A stretch of DNA of 19,549 nucleotides from the NCBI GenBank assembly GCA_028702895.1, contig JAQVNZ010000011.1, positions 1 through 19,549 on the forward strand. Reading direction: 5' to 3'. Below, in pieces: positions 1 through 7,284 of this stretch. The position numbers were made by a program, and so were the translations under genes. The notes under the pieces are model-generated. The model ran no database searches and was not told where the DNA came from. It was given only the letters and a program-made list of their open reading frames with translations. Each line of letters opens with the position of its first letter. Position 1 is the first letter of the stretch. Origin of the DNA: Candidatus Iainarchaeum sp. GTDB lineage: Archaea > Iainarchaeota > Iainarchaeia > Iainarchaeales > JAAZKV01.

Positions 1-434
1 AATAAATAATCTTTAGACACAAATGGTACGGCCGCAATAACTTTTTTTTCAATATTTAAATTCCACAATTCAAAAATATCCCCTAAAAAAATTATATCAC
101 TATCTACATAAATAAATTTTTTATAATTAACCAAATAATCAGACATAAATATTCTTAAATAAGAATCTAAAGTTATGTGGTAACATTCTTTAAAAACTAA
201 TTTTTCATTAGAAATTTTAAAAAATTTAATAACCGAATCAAATTCTTTAACAACCAACTTAAGTTTTCTTCTGTTAGATAATGAAAGTTTTTTATCAATA
301 TAAAAAACATTAATCAATATTTTACTTGAATTTTTTGAATTATTCAACATTGAATATAACATAACGCCACAGTGTTGACAAAAATTATCATCAGTTGCAC
401 ATGCCACAATTATTTTTTCATCCAAAATACTCAC
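1..434 (-). CDS. Glycosyltransferase family 8 protein, 3' part beyond window
   Basis: Translating the minus strand gives a GT8-type glycosyltransferase N-terminus. It opens with KIIVACATDDNF, a nucleotide-sugar binding beta strand, and reaches FIYVDSDIIFLGDIFELWN, which holds the metal-binding DxD motif (DSD). GT8 enzymes are retaining, GT-A fold transferases of glucose or galactose, usually at the cytoplasmic membrane face. The start is most likely GTG at 434, which overlaps the preceding stop as GTGA; a TTG at 425 with GTGA just upstream is an alternative. It is the last visible gene of a leftward glycan operon. The C-terminal part lies off the window edge, so acceptor and donor cannot be guessed. 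The family is secure, the start less so. Confidence 0.85.
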   Translation of the reverse strand, partial: MSILDEKIIVACATDDNFCQHCGVMLYSMLNNSKNSSKILINVFYIDKKLSLSNRRKLKLVVKEFDSVIKFFKISNEKLVFKECYHITLDSYLRIFMSDYLVNYKKFIYVDSDIIFLGDIFELWNLNIEKKVIAAVPFVSKDYL

Positions 435-1108
435 TTTTTCTTTGCAATAACTACATTATTAATATAAAATAAATTATTATCTTTAAAATTCCAAAATAAT
501 ACTGCTAATAAATTATTAAAAAATATCATAGATTTTAAAAATAAATTAAACAAAAAGAACTTTGAAATTTTGCTATTTAACAAATTATTATTCATTTGTA
601 AAATTGTAAGTATTGAATTTGTACTTTTTTTATAATAAATAATAGAAAAACCTTTACTTTTCAAAAAATTAGTTATGCCAAATTTTGAAAACCTTCTAAA
701 GTCATAAGGACTCTCATGTTCTTCCCAGAAAAAAGGAACTGAAATCAAAAAAATCCCATTCTTTTTTAACACTCGATTAATTTCACTGACTAATAAATCA
801 ACATTTTCAACATGTTCTAAAACTTGCGTACAAACCACAGAATCAAAAGTTTTTGAATTAAATGGAATTTTTTTTCCATCAAAATAAATATCAGCCTTAT
901 TTTTAGAATAATTCTTGGATTTAATGTGATCAATACCCACATATTTTTTAGATTTTAAAAAAATATCTTCATATGGTTTTTCTCCACAACCAACATCTAA
1001 TGTTAAACCACTTATTTTATTCGAAACTGAAACTAAACTTTCATAAAGAGATTTAGTCTCAATATATATTGGATTAAATATGCTAAAATTTTTTTTAAAT
1101 TTTTTCAA
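431..1108 (-). CDS. Class I SAM-dependent methyltransferase (Methyltransf_11 type)
   Basis: A 225-residue protein with a Rossmann methyltransferase core. Motif I is LDVGCGEKPY (about residues 37-46), the ribose-binding acidic strand end is YVGIDH, and motif IV/post-IV is SVVCTQVLEHV. PFFWEEHESPYDFRRFS is typical of methyltransferases found in polysaccharide clusters. The start is a TTG at 1108. Its Shine-Dalgarno GGTGAT is formed by the last codon and stop of the upstream FkbM gene, so translation is probably coupled. It probably methylates a sugar of the surface glycan made by this operon, but the substrate is inferred from context only. The C-terminus is hydrophobic (FFLFNLFLKSMIFFNNLLAV), possibly a membrane-associated segment. 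Confidence 0.85.
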   Translation of the reverse strand: MKKFKKNFSIFNPIYIETKSLYESLVSVSNKISGLTLDVGCGEKPYEDIFLKSKKYVGIDHIKSKNYSKNKADIYFDGKKIPFNSKTFDSVVCTQVLEHVENVDLLVSEINRVLKKNGIFLISVPFFWEEHESPYDFRRFSKFGITNFLKSKGFSIIYYKKSTNSILTILQMNNNLLNSKISKFFLFNLFLKSMIFFNNLLAVLFWNFKDNNLFYINNVVIAKKK

Positions 1109-1114
1109 ATAATA

Positions 1115-1819
1115 TCACCTATTAAATTCAACAATTAAATTTTCTCCAATTTTATCAATTTTACAATCATAATTAGAAATTGCTTTTAAAAAATTTTTTG
1201 TACATCCGGGTCTAATATTTTCATGAAGTTCAATAAAAATTAATTTAACTTTTGATAACCAATCAAAATTTTTTGAAAATATTTCTTTTTCAGAACCTTC
1301 AATATCAATTTTCAAAATATCAATAACATCAATATTATTGTCTTTTATTAATTTATTAATAGTCAAAGATTTAACAAATGTTGATTTTTTAGATTTAATT
1401 TTTTCCGTAACAAATCCACACTTTCCAAAAGAAGTTTCAATTAAATTAATTTTAGTATTTTTATCCCACAATGCAAAATTAAATGATTTTATATTTTTAT
1501 ATTTTTTAGTGTTTTTAATTAAAACTTCAAAATTTGATTTTTCAGGTTCTATAGCATATATTTTTGCATCTTTGAATTTTCTTGCGAAAAATATTGCAGA
1601 ATACCCAACATTTGCTCCAGCATCAATAATAATTTTTGGAACAAAATCAATTTTATAATTATATTCCTTTTTAATAAATATTTGTTCATAAATAACTGAA
1701 TCAGAAGTTTTTTTTCTTTCTTTTATAAAATCCCCATACGTTAAAATATCTTTTAATAAATAAAAATTAACTATTCCTCTGTGAGATATTTTTCGATAAA
1801 TCTTTTTAAACATATTCAT
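1115..1819 (-). CDS. FkbM family methyltransferase
   Basis: A 234-residue protein with the FkbM signature. Motif I is DAGANVGYSA (residues 66-75), the acidic SAM contact is in AIEPE (about 89-93), and the second hallmark is LKIDIEGSE (169-177), followed by a strand ending in IELHE. FkbM enzymes are O-methyltransferases common in glycan and lipid clusters. The start ATG at 1819 has a GGTGAT site on the minus strand at 1825-1830; a second ATG two codons in (1813) is also possible. It lies 13 bases after the flippase gene and 6 bases before the next methyltransferase, so it is mid-operon. Two different methyltransferases in one operon suggest a heavily methylated glycan. The target sugar position is unknown. 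Confidence 0.9.
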   Translation of the reverse strand: MNMFKKIYRKISHRGIVNFYLLKDILTYGDFIKERKKTSDSVIYEQIFIKKEYNYKIDFVPKIIIDAGANVGYSAIFFARKFKDAKIYAIEPEKSNFEVLIKNTKKYKNIKSFNFALWDKNTKINLIETSFGKCGFVTEKIKSKKSTFVKSLTINKLIKDNNIDVIDILKIDIEGSEKEIFSKNFDWLSKVKLIFIELHENIRPGCTKNFLKAISNYDCKIDKIGENLIVEFNR

Positions 1820-1832
1820 AAAATCACCACAA

Positions 1833-3185
1833 TTAAAATTTAATATTATTCTTTATTATTTTAACTATATTAAATGACTTAATTTGCATTATAAAAAGCT
1901 TTCTTGTTTCTTTAAAAAGTAAATTACTAAAATATGCTACTGAAAAATAAGATACTAATGTTGCAAATGCTGCTCCAACAATACCAAATATTGGAATTAA
2001 TATTAAATTGGCAATTATATTTATTATTGCTCCAAATAAAGCTGAATATAAATTAATTTTATATAATTTTTCAGCAACAATAAAATTTTCGTTTGCAGAT
2101 CTAATAAAAATGGGCAATAAAGCCCAAATTAAAATAGAAAGTACTATCCCAGCTGAAGCAAATTCTAATCCATATAAAAATAATATAATAAAACTAGAAA
2201 AAAAGAAAATTGGTAAAATTATTAAAAATGGAATCCATGTGAAAAGATCAAACATTTTTTGTAATCTGGTTAAATAAATATTTTTTGATATTTTTCTATT
2301 ATTCATTAAAACAGGAAATAATGATGCTGCAATTGTACTTGGTAAGAAAAATCCAACCTCGCTTATTCGTACTGCGACCGAATACAACCCAACTTCGTAT
2401 TCAGTAAGCATTAAACCAATCATTACTTGATCTATTTTTAAGTAAATAACTGCAAACAAAGCAGAAAATAATAAAGGCCAACTTAAAGATAACATTTTTT
2501 TAGCTAATTTAAAGTCAAATTTCCATTTTAATATTGATTGGTTTGATTTAATGTAATAATTAATTATTAAAAGTATGTTAACAATATTTCCAATTAAAGA
2601 AGCAATTACAAAATAAAAAACTGAAAAATTAAATAAAATAAAGAATATTTTAAGTAAATTGCTTAATATTAATGAAATCCCCGCAGATTTAACAAATTTT
2701 TTAGATTCAATTTTTGAACCAAAATATACTCCAAGTATATTAAAAGAATTAACAACATTTCCAAGAGCAAACACCCCAACCATTGAAAATAATAAAAAGT
2801 CATTTGGTTTTATTAAAGAAATTATTAACAACATTAAAAACCCAATAATTGTGCTTGAGAATAATTTTATTTTAAAAACTGTCCCTAATAATAGATTACT
2901 TTTTTCTGGTTTATCAACTAATTCCCTATGTAAAATAGTATCAAGTCCAAGATTAATGAACGGAGAAAATAATGAACAAAAAGCAATCGCAAAACTCATC
3001 AAACCATAATCACTAGGACCCAAGTAACGCGCAACCCAAATTCCAACAGTACAAGCAACAATTAGTTCTAAAATCCGTTCACCCGTTAACCAACCAATAT
3101 TTTTCACTATTTTTTGTAACATTGGACGGTTAGTAAATTTTGAACGCAATTTTTTTGGAATTAAGCCTTTTATTTGTTCTTGCAT
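1833..3185 (-). CDS. Wzx-like oligosaccharide flippase (polysaccharide biosynthesis protein)
   Basis: A 450-residue polytopic membrane protein, the usual length for Wzx/RfbX proteins of the MVF/MATE superfamily. The N-terminal stretch around residues 30-65 (GWLTGERILELIVACTVG, then ARYLGPSDYGLMSFA) is the family hallmark, followed by about twelve hydrophobic segments. These proteins move lipid-linked oligosaccharides across the membrane. It is the first gene of the leftward glycan operon. Its ATG at 3185 lies about 26 bases from a TTTAAA box shared with the divergent gene, suggesting a leaderless mRNA. The cargo is inferred to be the glycan built by the neighbouring transferases on a polyprenyl carrier. 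Confidence 0.88.
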   Translation of the reverse strand: MQEQIKGLIPKKLRSKFTNRPMLQKIVKNIGWLTGERILELIVACTVGIWVARYLGPSDYGLMSFAIAFCSLFSPFINLGLDTILHRELVDKPEKSNLLLGTVFKIKLFSSTIIGFLMLLIISLIKPNDFLLFSMVGVFALGNVVNSFNILGVYFGSKIESKKFVKSAGISLILSNLLKIFFILFNFSVFYFVIASLIGNIVNILLIINYYIKSNQSILKWKFDFKLAKKMLSLSWPLLFSALFAVIYLKIDQVMIGLMLTEYEVGLYSVAVRISEVGFFLPSTIAASLFPVLMNNRKISKNIYLTRLQKMFDLFTWIPFLIILPIFFFSSFIILFLYGLEFASAGIVLSILIWALLPIFIRSANENFIVAEKLYKINLYSALFGAIINIIANLILIPIFGIVGAAFATLVSYFSVAYFSNLLFKETRKLFIMQIKSFNIVKIIKNNIKF

Positions 3186-3207
3186 AAATAAATTGATTCG
3201 TTTTAAG

Positions 3208-3215
3208 TTTAAAAA
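3208..3215. promoter_or_regulatory. TATA-like box shared by two divergent leaderless genes
   Basis: TTTAAAAA sits midway in the 53-base gap between two divergent start codons. Its TTTAAA core is palindromic. The core centre is about 26 bases from the leftward ATG (3185) and 28 from the rightward ATG (3239), both normal archaeal TATA-to-start distances for leaderless transcripts. A further AT-rich stretch (TATAATAATAG) follows but is too close to the rightward ATG. Confidence 0.55.
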
Positions 3216-3238
3216 GAGTATTAGTATAATAATAGTTT

Positions 3239-4159
3239 ATGAAAAAACTAGCTTTTGTTGCATGGTGGGAATGGTTTGAGAAAACAAAGTCAGCTGATTT
3301 TTTAGTAAAAACTCTTAAAAAAGAATTTGAGATTAAAAAACTCTCTAGGCCAGATTGGTTTGAAAAAAACAATATTCCTGTGCAAGAATTAAATAAAGAA
3401 AATTTTAATACAATCTTATTCTTTTTTGCTTTGCCCCCAGCAAATTATTTAAGAAAATTAAACTGCAAAAATTTTGTTTGGATACCAATGTATGATGGAA
3501 CAAATGGATTAAGATTAGCAAAATTAAAATTTTTGTTTTACAAATTTTTTAATTTAAAAGTAATTAGTTTTTCAAAAAAAATGCACTATGAATTAAAACC
3601 TTTTTTTAATTCAAAATATTTTCAATACTATCCAAAACCAAAAAAACAAGTAAATTTTGATAACCCAAAATTATTCTTTTGGGAAAGACGTGATGATTTA
3701 GATTGGAATTTTATTAAAAATATTATTAATCAAAAAGATTTTGATAAAATTACCATAAAACAAAATGCAGATGGACTTTCAAAACAAAATAAAAAAATAA
3801 AAGAAACAAAAAAAATTAAAATCCTAAATAAATGGCTTACTGATAAACAATATGAAAAAATTCTTGATACACACAATGTATTTATTGCACCCAGCTTAAA
3901 AGAAGGAATTGGCTTTAGTTTTTTACACGCACTATCAAGAGGATATATTATTATTGCAAATAACGCATCAACTATGAACGAATATATTAAAGATAAAAAA
4001 ACTGGGTTTTTATTTGATTTTAAAAAACCAAAAAAAATTAATTTAAATAATAAAAAACTACTTAAAAAAATATCTAATAATACTTATACTCAAATGAAAA
4101 ATGGAAGAAAAATTTGGAAAACTTCAAAAAAAGAACTTATTAAATTTATAACTAATTAG
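3239..4159 (+). CDS. GT-B glycosyltransferase (GT4-like, group 1)
   Basis: A 306-residue protein without signal peptide. The C-terminal half has the donor-domain pattern of group 1 transferases: NVFIAPSLKEGIGFSFLHA, then ALSRGYIIIANNAS and NEYI. Residue E222 is the first glutamate of the usual E-x7-E motif, but the second position is His230. The N-terminal half is divergent, with an acceptor-side loop WIPMYDGTNG. It is shorter than typical GT4 enzymes (about 350-400). The gene is divergent from the flippase operon and overlaps the 3' end of the epimerase gene by 8 bases tail to tail. It probably adds one sugar to the surface glycan. The GT4 assignment rests on the C-terminal pattern only. Confidence 0.7.
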   Translation: MKKLAFVAWWEWFEKTKSADFLVKTLKKEFEIKKLSRPDWFEKNNIPVQELNKENFNTILFFFALPPANYLRKLNCKNFVWIPMYDGTNGLRLAKLKFLFYKFFNLKVISFSKKMHYELKPFFNSKYFQYYPKPKKQVNFDNPKLFFWERRDDLDWNFIKNIINQKDFDKITIKQNADGLSKQNKKIKETKKIKILNKWLTDKQYEKILDTHNVFIAPSLKEGIGFSFLHALSRGYIIIANNASTMNEYIKDKKTGFLFDFKKPKKINLNNKKLLKKISNNTYTQMKNGRKIWKTSKKELIKFITN

Positions 4160-5126
4160 ATTCGCTTCTTGCTTTTCTAACTTGTTCTTCTATCCAGGGA
4201 TATGTTTGTTCTAGGCCTTGTTTTAGCGAAAAATTTGATTTCCACCCAGTAGAATAAATTTTTTCGTTACTAAAGTTTCTTGATTCAACGCCAACTGGCC
4301 CTTCAATATTTTCTATAGTAATCTTTTTGTTAGCAATTTTCGCCACAGTATTCACTAGGTCTATTACGCTAACGTATTCTGGTCTACCAATATTTACTGG
4401 AGTAGTAATGTTTGAATCCATTAATCTCCTAATACCATCTACTAAATCGTCAACAAAAGTGTATGAGCGAACGGCTGTTCCATCTCCCCAAATTTGGATT
4501 ACTCCTTCTACTCCATTTATTTCTGCGATTTTTCTACACATTGCAGCAGGAGCTTTTTCTCGTCCACCAATCCAAGTTCCAAGTGGGCCAAAACAATTTT
4601 GAAATCTAGCTATTCTAACTTGTGTATTATTATGTTTTCCAAATGTCATAGCCATTCTTTCAGCATAAAGTTTTTCCCAACCATACTCGTTATCAGGCAT
4701 TGCTGGATAAGCTTGTTCTTCACTTAATTCAGATTCACCATGTTTCATATCTCTATAAACACAAACACTAGAAGAGAAAAAGTATTTTGGTACCCTAAAT
4801 TTTCTAATAGCATTGTTAATCATGTTTAAGTTAATCATTGCACTATTATACATTATATCACATTCAGCAGAGTGAATAAAACCCATTCCACCCATATCTG
4901 CTGCTAATTGGTAAACTTCATTAAACTCGCCTTCGTTAAGAGTAAGTGCTTTAACACAATTTTCATCTAATCTTAAATCAAGTACCAAGAATTCATCAGC
5001 GTTTGTTTCACAAAACTCTGGTTTTTTTATGTCTACTCCCCTAACAAAATAACCGTCTTTTTTTAACCTATTTACTAAATGGTGTCCTATAAATCCACCT
5101 GCTCCACAAACCAATGCTTTTTTCAT
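4152..5126 (-). CDS. GDP-mannose 3,5-epimerase homologue (SDR family)
   Basis: A 324-residue extended short-chain dehydrogenase/epimerase. It has the NAD-binding motif CGAGGFIGHH (7-16), LAADMGGMGFI (74-84), Cys122 in SSSVCVY, the Y148-x3-K152 pair in YGWEKLY, and GTWIGGREKAPAAMCRK (183-199). The ADMGGMGF and GGREKAPAA blocks are distinctive of GDP-mannose 3,5-epimerase; Cys122 and Lys191 match that enzyme's acid/base pair. The known reaction gives GDP-L-galactose and GDP-L-gulose from GDP-mannose. The gene is less AT-rich than its neighbours: by hand count 23 of 60 bases are G or C at 4501-4560, against 13 of 60 at 4081-4140 next door. It may have been acquired, or may simply be strongly conserved. 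Confidence 0.82.
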   Translation of the reverse strand: MKKALVCGAGGFIGHHLVNRLKKDGYFVRGVDIKKPEFCETNADEFLVLDLRLDENCVKALTLNEGEFNEVYQLAADMGGMGFIHSAECDIMYNSAMINLNMINNAIRKFRVPKYFFSSSVCVYRDMKHGESELSEEQAYPAMPDNEYGWEKLYAERMAMTFGKHNNTQVRIARFQNCFGPLGTWIGGREKAPAAMCRKIAEINGVEGVIQIWGDGTAVRSYTFVDDLVDGIRRLMDSNITTPVNIGRPEYVSVIDLVNTVAKIANKKITIENIEGPVGVESRNFSNEKIYSTGWKSNFSLKQGLEQTYPWIEEQVRKARSESN

Positions 5127-5148
5127 GATAAAAGAAAAGAGTTCTTTA

Positions 5149-5156
5149 TTTAAAAA
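5149..5156 (-). promoter_or_regulatory. TATA-like box for the epimerase gene
   Basis: TTTTTAAA on the minus strand, centred about 26 bases before the ATG at 5126. That is the spacing of a leaderless archaeal transcript. No Shine-Dalgarno site precedes the ATG. Confidence 0.5.
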
Positions 5157-5200
5157 TGTTATTAATATAAAAAAATAAATTAAATCATATTTGTATTAAG

Positions 5201-5224
5201 AACTATTTTTTAAAAAAAATAGTT
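5201..5224. terminator. AT-only inverted repeat after hicB, possible terminator
   Basis: Arms AACTATTTTTT and AAAAAATAGTT, 11 bases each, flank two central bases. It lies 13 bases beyond the hicB stop and before the epimerase promoter, where a terminator is expected. It lacks GC pairs and a long following T-run, so it may only be a chance AT palindrome. Confidence 0.3.
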
Positions 5225-5236
5225 TTTTGATTAAAA

Positions 5237-5425
5237 TTAAGCATCAATTGTTATTAATTTTATTTTTTCTTTTGCAATACTTTCATTATATGCTTGTATT
5301 GCTTCTTTTATATTTTCAATAGCTTCTTTTTTTGTTTTTCCATCACTTATACAACCTTTTAAATCAATACAATTCGCAATAAAGAAACCTTCTTCATCTT
5401 TTTGAATAGAAACTCTATAATCCAT
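5237..5425 (-). CDS. hicB: HicB-like antitoxin, compact form
   Basis: A 62-residue HicB/UPF0150-type protein. The pattern is Y-x-V-x-I-x-K-D-E-E-G-F-F (strand 1), CIDLKGCISDGKTKKEAI (strand plus helix), and ENIKEAIQAYNES. This is the degraded RNase H-like fold that binds and blocks HicA. It ends directly after this fold, so it has no C-terminal helix-turn-helix or ribbon-helix-helix DNA-binding domain. Autoregulation by HicB alone is therefore doubtful. It lies 23 bases after hicA on the same strand, the usual toxin-first order. An ATG at 5425 is the only sensible start. Confidence 0.85.
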   Translation of the reverse strand: MDYRVSIQKDEEGFFIANCIDLKGCISDGKTKKEAIENIKEAIQAYNESIAKEKIKLITIDA

Positions 5426-5448
5426 AATTAATCATACCTCCAAAGTGT

Positions 5449-5673
5449 TTAATAATTTATAAGCCAACACAATAATTCCTCTTTAGTACTATTTATTTCT
5501 CTTAAAATTGCTAAAATTGTTCCAATTGGTAATTCTTTTCTTCTTGGAACTACAACTCTCCCAATATTTGGTTTATACAAAACAAAATGACTTCCTTTAA
5601 TATGATTAACAAAATATCCTTTATTTTCTAAAAAAGTTATCATTTTATTTGAAGAAATTTTTTTAAGTTTCAT
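5449..5673 (-). CDS. hicA: HicA-type mRNA interferase toxin
   Basis: A 74-residue YcfA/HicA protein with a small dsRNA-binding-like fold. The diagnostic segment is IKGSHFVLYKP with the catalytic His29 (G27-S28-H29), followed by GRVVVPRRKELPIGTILAILR, which contains the conserved P-x-G-T-x3-I-L pattern. HicA toxins cut mRNA and are held inactive by HicB. Length is within the normal 60-80 residue range and the key histidine is intact, so the toxin looks active. The ATG at 5673 lies about 27 bases from a TTTATATT box, suggesting a leaderless hicAB transcript. Confidence 0.88.
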   Translation of the reverse strand: MKLKKISSNKMITFLENKGYFVNHIKGSHFVLYKPNIGRVVVPRRKELPIGTILAILREINSTKEELLCWLINY

Positions 5674-5696
5674 TAATTAAAATAAAAAAATTTACT

Positions 5697-5704
5697 AATA
5701 TAAA
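5697..5704 (-). promoter_or_regulatory. TATA-like box for hicAB
   Basis: TTTATATT on the minus strand, centred about 27 bases before the hicA ATG at 5673. The spacing fits a leaderless transcript. Confidence 0.5.
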
Positions 5705-5792
5705 TTAAACTAATTTTTCGTCAATTGTTTAAAAAAAATATTTATGAACCATAACACAAAAAAACAAGTTTTTCTTATAAAAATACGATGAT

Positions 5793-5810
5793 TAAATCAA
5801 AATTGATTTA
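5793..5810. promoter_or_regulatory. Inverted repeat upstream of abiEi, candidate operator
   Basis: TAAATCAA and TTGATTTA form perfect 8-base arms around two bases, just upstream of the abiEi TATA box. It is nested inside an outer pair AACAAG (5763-5768) and CTTGTT (5811-5816). AbiEi antitoxins are known to repress their own promoters by binding inverted repeats, so this is a natural operator candidate. The role is inferred from position and symmetry. Confidence 0.4.
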
Positions 5811-5829
5811 CTTGTTGTAAAAAAATAGG

Positions 5830-5838
5830 TTTTTTAAT
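5830..5838 (+). promoter_or_regulatory. TATA-like box for the abiE-truD operon
   Basis: TTTTTTAAT centred about 26 bases before the abiEi ATG at 5860, so the operon mRNA probably begins at or next to the start codon. Confidence 0.45.
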
Positions 5839-5859
5839 GTTTGTTTACAATATAATACT

Positions 5860-6528
5860 ATGAATTTTGATGATTCAATTATAACACGAAGCAAAGTGCA
5901 AAAAGAAAAAACCACTAGTAAAAAATATGCTAGAACTATCTTAGCCAGACAATTTGCGAAAAACAAATTATTTAGAATTACTAAAGGAAAATATATTAAA
6001 AATAATGATATCCTAATAATTTCAACTAACCTTTTCACCCCAGCATACCTATCTTTTTGGAGTGCTTCATACTTTAATGGATTTACTGAACAAATCGTAA
6101 ACGAAATGCAAGTCGCAACAACTAAAAGACACAAAACAATTAATTTTGAAAATTATACTATAACTTTTATTAAATTAAGTAAAAAATATTTTTTTGGTTT
6201 TAAAAAAATAAAACAGGGAAACGGATTCATTTTTGTCGCAGATGACGAAAAATTATTAATTGATGCAATTAGTAAAGAAAAACATTTAGGTAATTTTGAC
6301 GAAATTATAAAAATAATAAAGAATTCAAAAATAAAGAAGAATACTATTATAAATTATTTAAATAAAATTAATAATAAATCATTAAACAAAAAAATAGGAT
6401 ATTTGCTTGAAACATACAAAAAAATAGATATTTCAAAAGAAGTAAATTATCAAGACAATAATTATGTAAAATTATCAAATTTTTTAGATGGAAAAATAAT
6501 TAATAAAAAATGGAAGGTGTTAATTTGA
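5860..6528 (+). CDS. abiEi: AbiEi-type antitoxin / transcriptional repressor
   Basis: A 222-residue protein with the AbiEi layout. The N-terminus looks like a winged helix (ARTILARQFAKNKLFRITKG, about residues 24-43, then KYI). The core follows with TPAYLSFWSASYFNGFTEQ, then NEMQVATTKRH, KYFFGFKKIKQG and IFVADDEKLLIDAISKEKH. The C-terminal helices are the least conserved part. AbiEi is the antitoxin of the AbiE system: it represses its own promoter and counters the nucleotidyltransferase AbiEii. The next gene is AbiEii and overlaps its stop, supporting the call. An inverted repeat just upstream (5793-5810) may be its operator. Confidence 0.82.
   Translation: MNFDDSIITRSKVQKEKTTSKKYARTILARQFAKNKLFRITKGKYIKNNDILIISTNLFTPAYLSFWSASYFNGFTEQIVNEMQVATTKRHKTINFENYTITFIKLSKKYFFGFKKIKQGNGFIFVADDEKLLIDAISKEKHLGNFDEIIKIIKNSKIKKNTIINYLNKINNKSLNKKIGYLLETYKKIDISKEVNYQDNNYVKLSNFLDGKIINKKWKVLI
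6512..6519 (+). promoter_or_regulatory. Shine-Dalgarno site deciding the abiEii start
   Basis: GGAAGGTG lies 5 bases before a TTG at 6525 that overlaps the abiEi stop as TTGA. An in-frame ATG at 6510 sits upstream of the site and has none of its own, so TTG at 6525 is the better start. Confidence 0.6.
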
Positions 6529-7283
6529 TTACAAAACAACAATTAGAAATTTATGCTAAGAAAAAAAATTATAATTTAGGACAAGCAGAAAAAGATTATT
6601 ACCAAGACATTATTTTATTCATTTTATATACTAATTTTAAAGATAAAATTGTATTTAAAGGAGGAACAGCCCTTACAAAATGTTTTGGATTAGACAGATT
6701 TTCAGAAGATTTAGATTTTAATGCCCAAGATACTGATTATACAAAAATCATAAACAAAGGACTTGAAGAATTTTATATTGATTACGAATTAATCCAAAAA
6801 AAACATGCTAATTCAATTGATTTAACATACAAAATCAAAGGCCCCCTATATAATGGTCAAAAAAATTCAATATGTAAAATTTTAATTGACTTAAGTTTAA
6901 GAGAAACTGCTAAAGAAACACAATTAAAAAAAATTGGTTGGAATAATGAACAAATACCAGTATTTGACGTCATAGTAATGATTGAAAAAGAAATTTTATC
7001 TGAAAAAATTCGTGCAATACTGACTAGAAATAAAGCACGAGACTTATATGATACAAATTATTTGATAACTAAAGGAGTAACAACTACAAAAACAAGAATA
7101 AATGAAAAACTATTACAACATAACAAAAAATTTGATTTAATTGAATTTGAAAAAAAACTTGATGAAAAAGAAAAAATTTGGGACAGTGAACTTAAACCCA
7201 TTGTTAAATCATACCCAAAATTTAATATTGTTAAAAAGACAATATTAACTTGGATAAAAACTATAAACAAAAAAAGTGATTAA
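6525..7283 (+). CDS. abiEii: AbiEii-family nucleotidyltransferase toxin
   Basis: About 252 residues from TTG at 6525 (257 from ATG at 6510). The nucleotidyltransferase core is intact: FKGGTALTKCFGLDRFSEDL, then DF, giving the GGT P-loop-like motif and the metal-binding D-x-D. The third acidic strand is KILIDLSLRE. The conserved tail is EKIRAILTRNKARDLYDTN. AbiEii and the related MenT toxins transfer nucleotides; MenT3 adds them to tRNA acceptor ends. The toxin is neutralised by AbiEi, encoded immediately upstream with a 4-base overlap. All key residues are present, so it is predicted to be active. It is followed without a gap by truD, an unusual operon partner. Confidence 0.88.
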   Translation: MITKQQLEIYAKKKNYNLGQAEKDYYQDIILFILYTNFKDKIVFKGGTALTKCFGLDRFSEDLDFNAQDTDYTKIINKGLEEFYIDYELIQKKHANSIDLTYKIKGPLYNGQKNSICKILIDLSLRETAKETQLKKIGWNNEQIPVFDVIVMIEKEILSEKIRAILTRNKARDLYDTNYLITKGVTTTKTRINEKLLQHNKKFDLIEFEKKLDEKEKIWDSELKPIVKSYPKFNIVKKTILTWIKTINKKSD

Positions 7284-7284
7284 A

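Noticed and set aside
1338..1658. 106-residue plus-strand open frame inside the FkbM gene
   Set aside because: Antisense shadow of a gene with complete family motifs; no promoter or ribosome site.
2008..3009. Plus-strand open frames inside the flippase gene
   Set aside because: Antisense shadows of a polytopic membrane protein; composition is that of a reversed hydrophobic gene.
3130..3372. 80-residue minus-strand open frame spanning the flippase 5' end and the divergent promoter
   Set aside because: It covers both start codons and the shared TATA box, and both flanking genes are well supported.
5161..5220. Small gene in the gap before the epimerase
   Set aside because: Only AT-rich sequence with an inverted repeat; no start with a ribosome site and no open frame of useful length.
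5808..6134. 108-residue minus-strand open frame over the abiEi start
   Set aside because: Antisense to abiEi and across its promoter; no family features.
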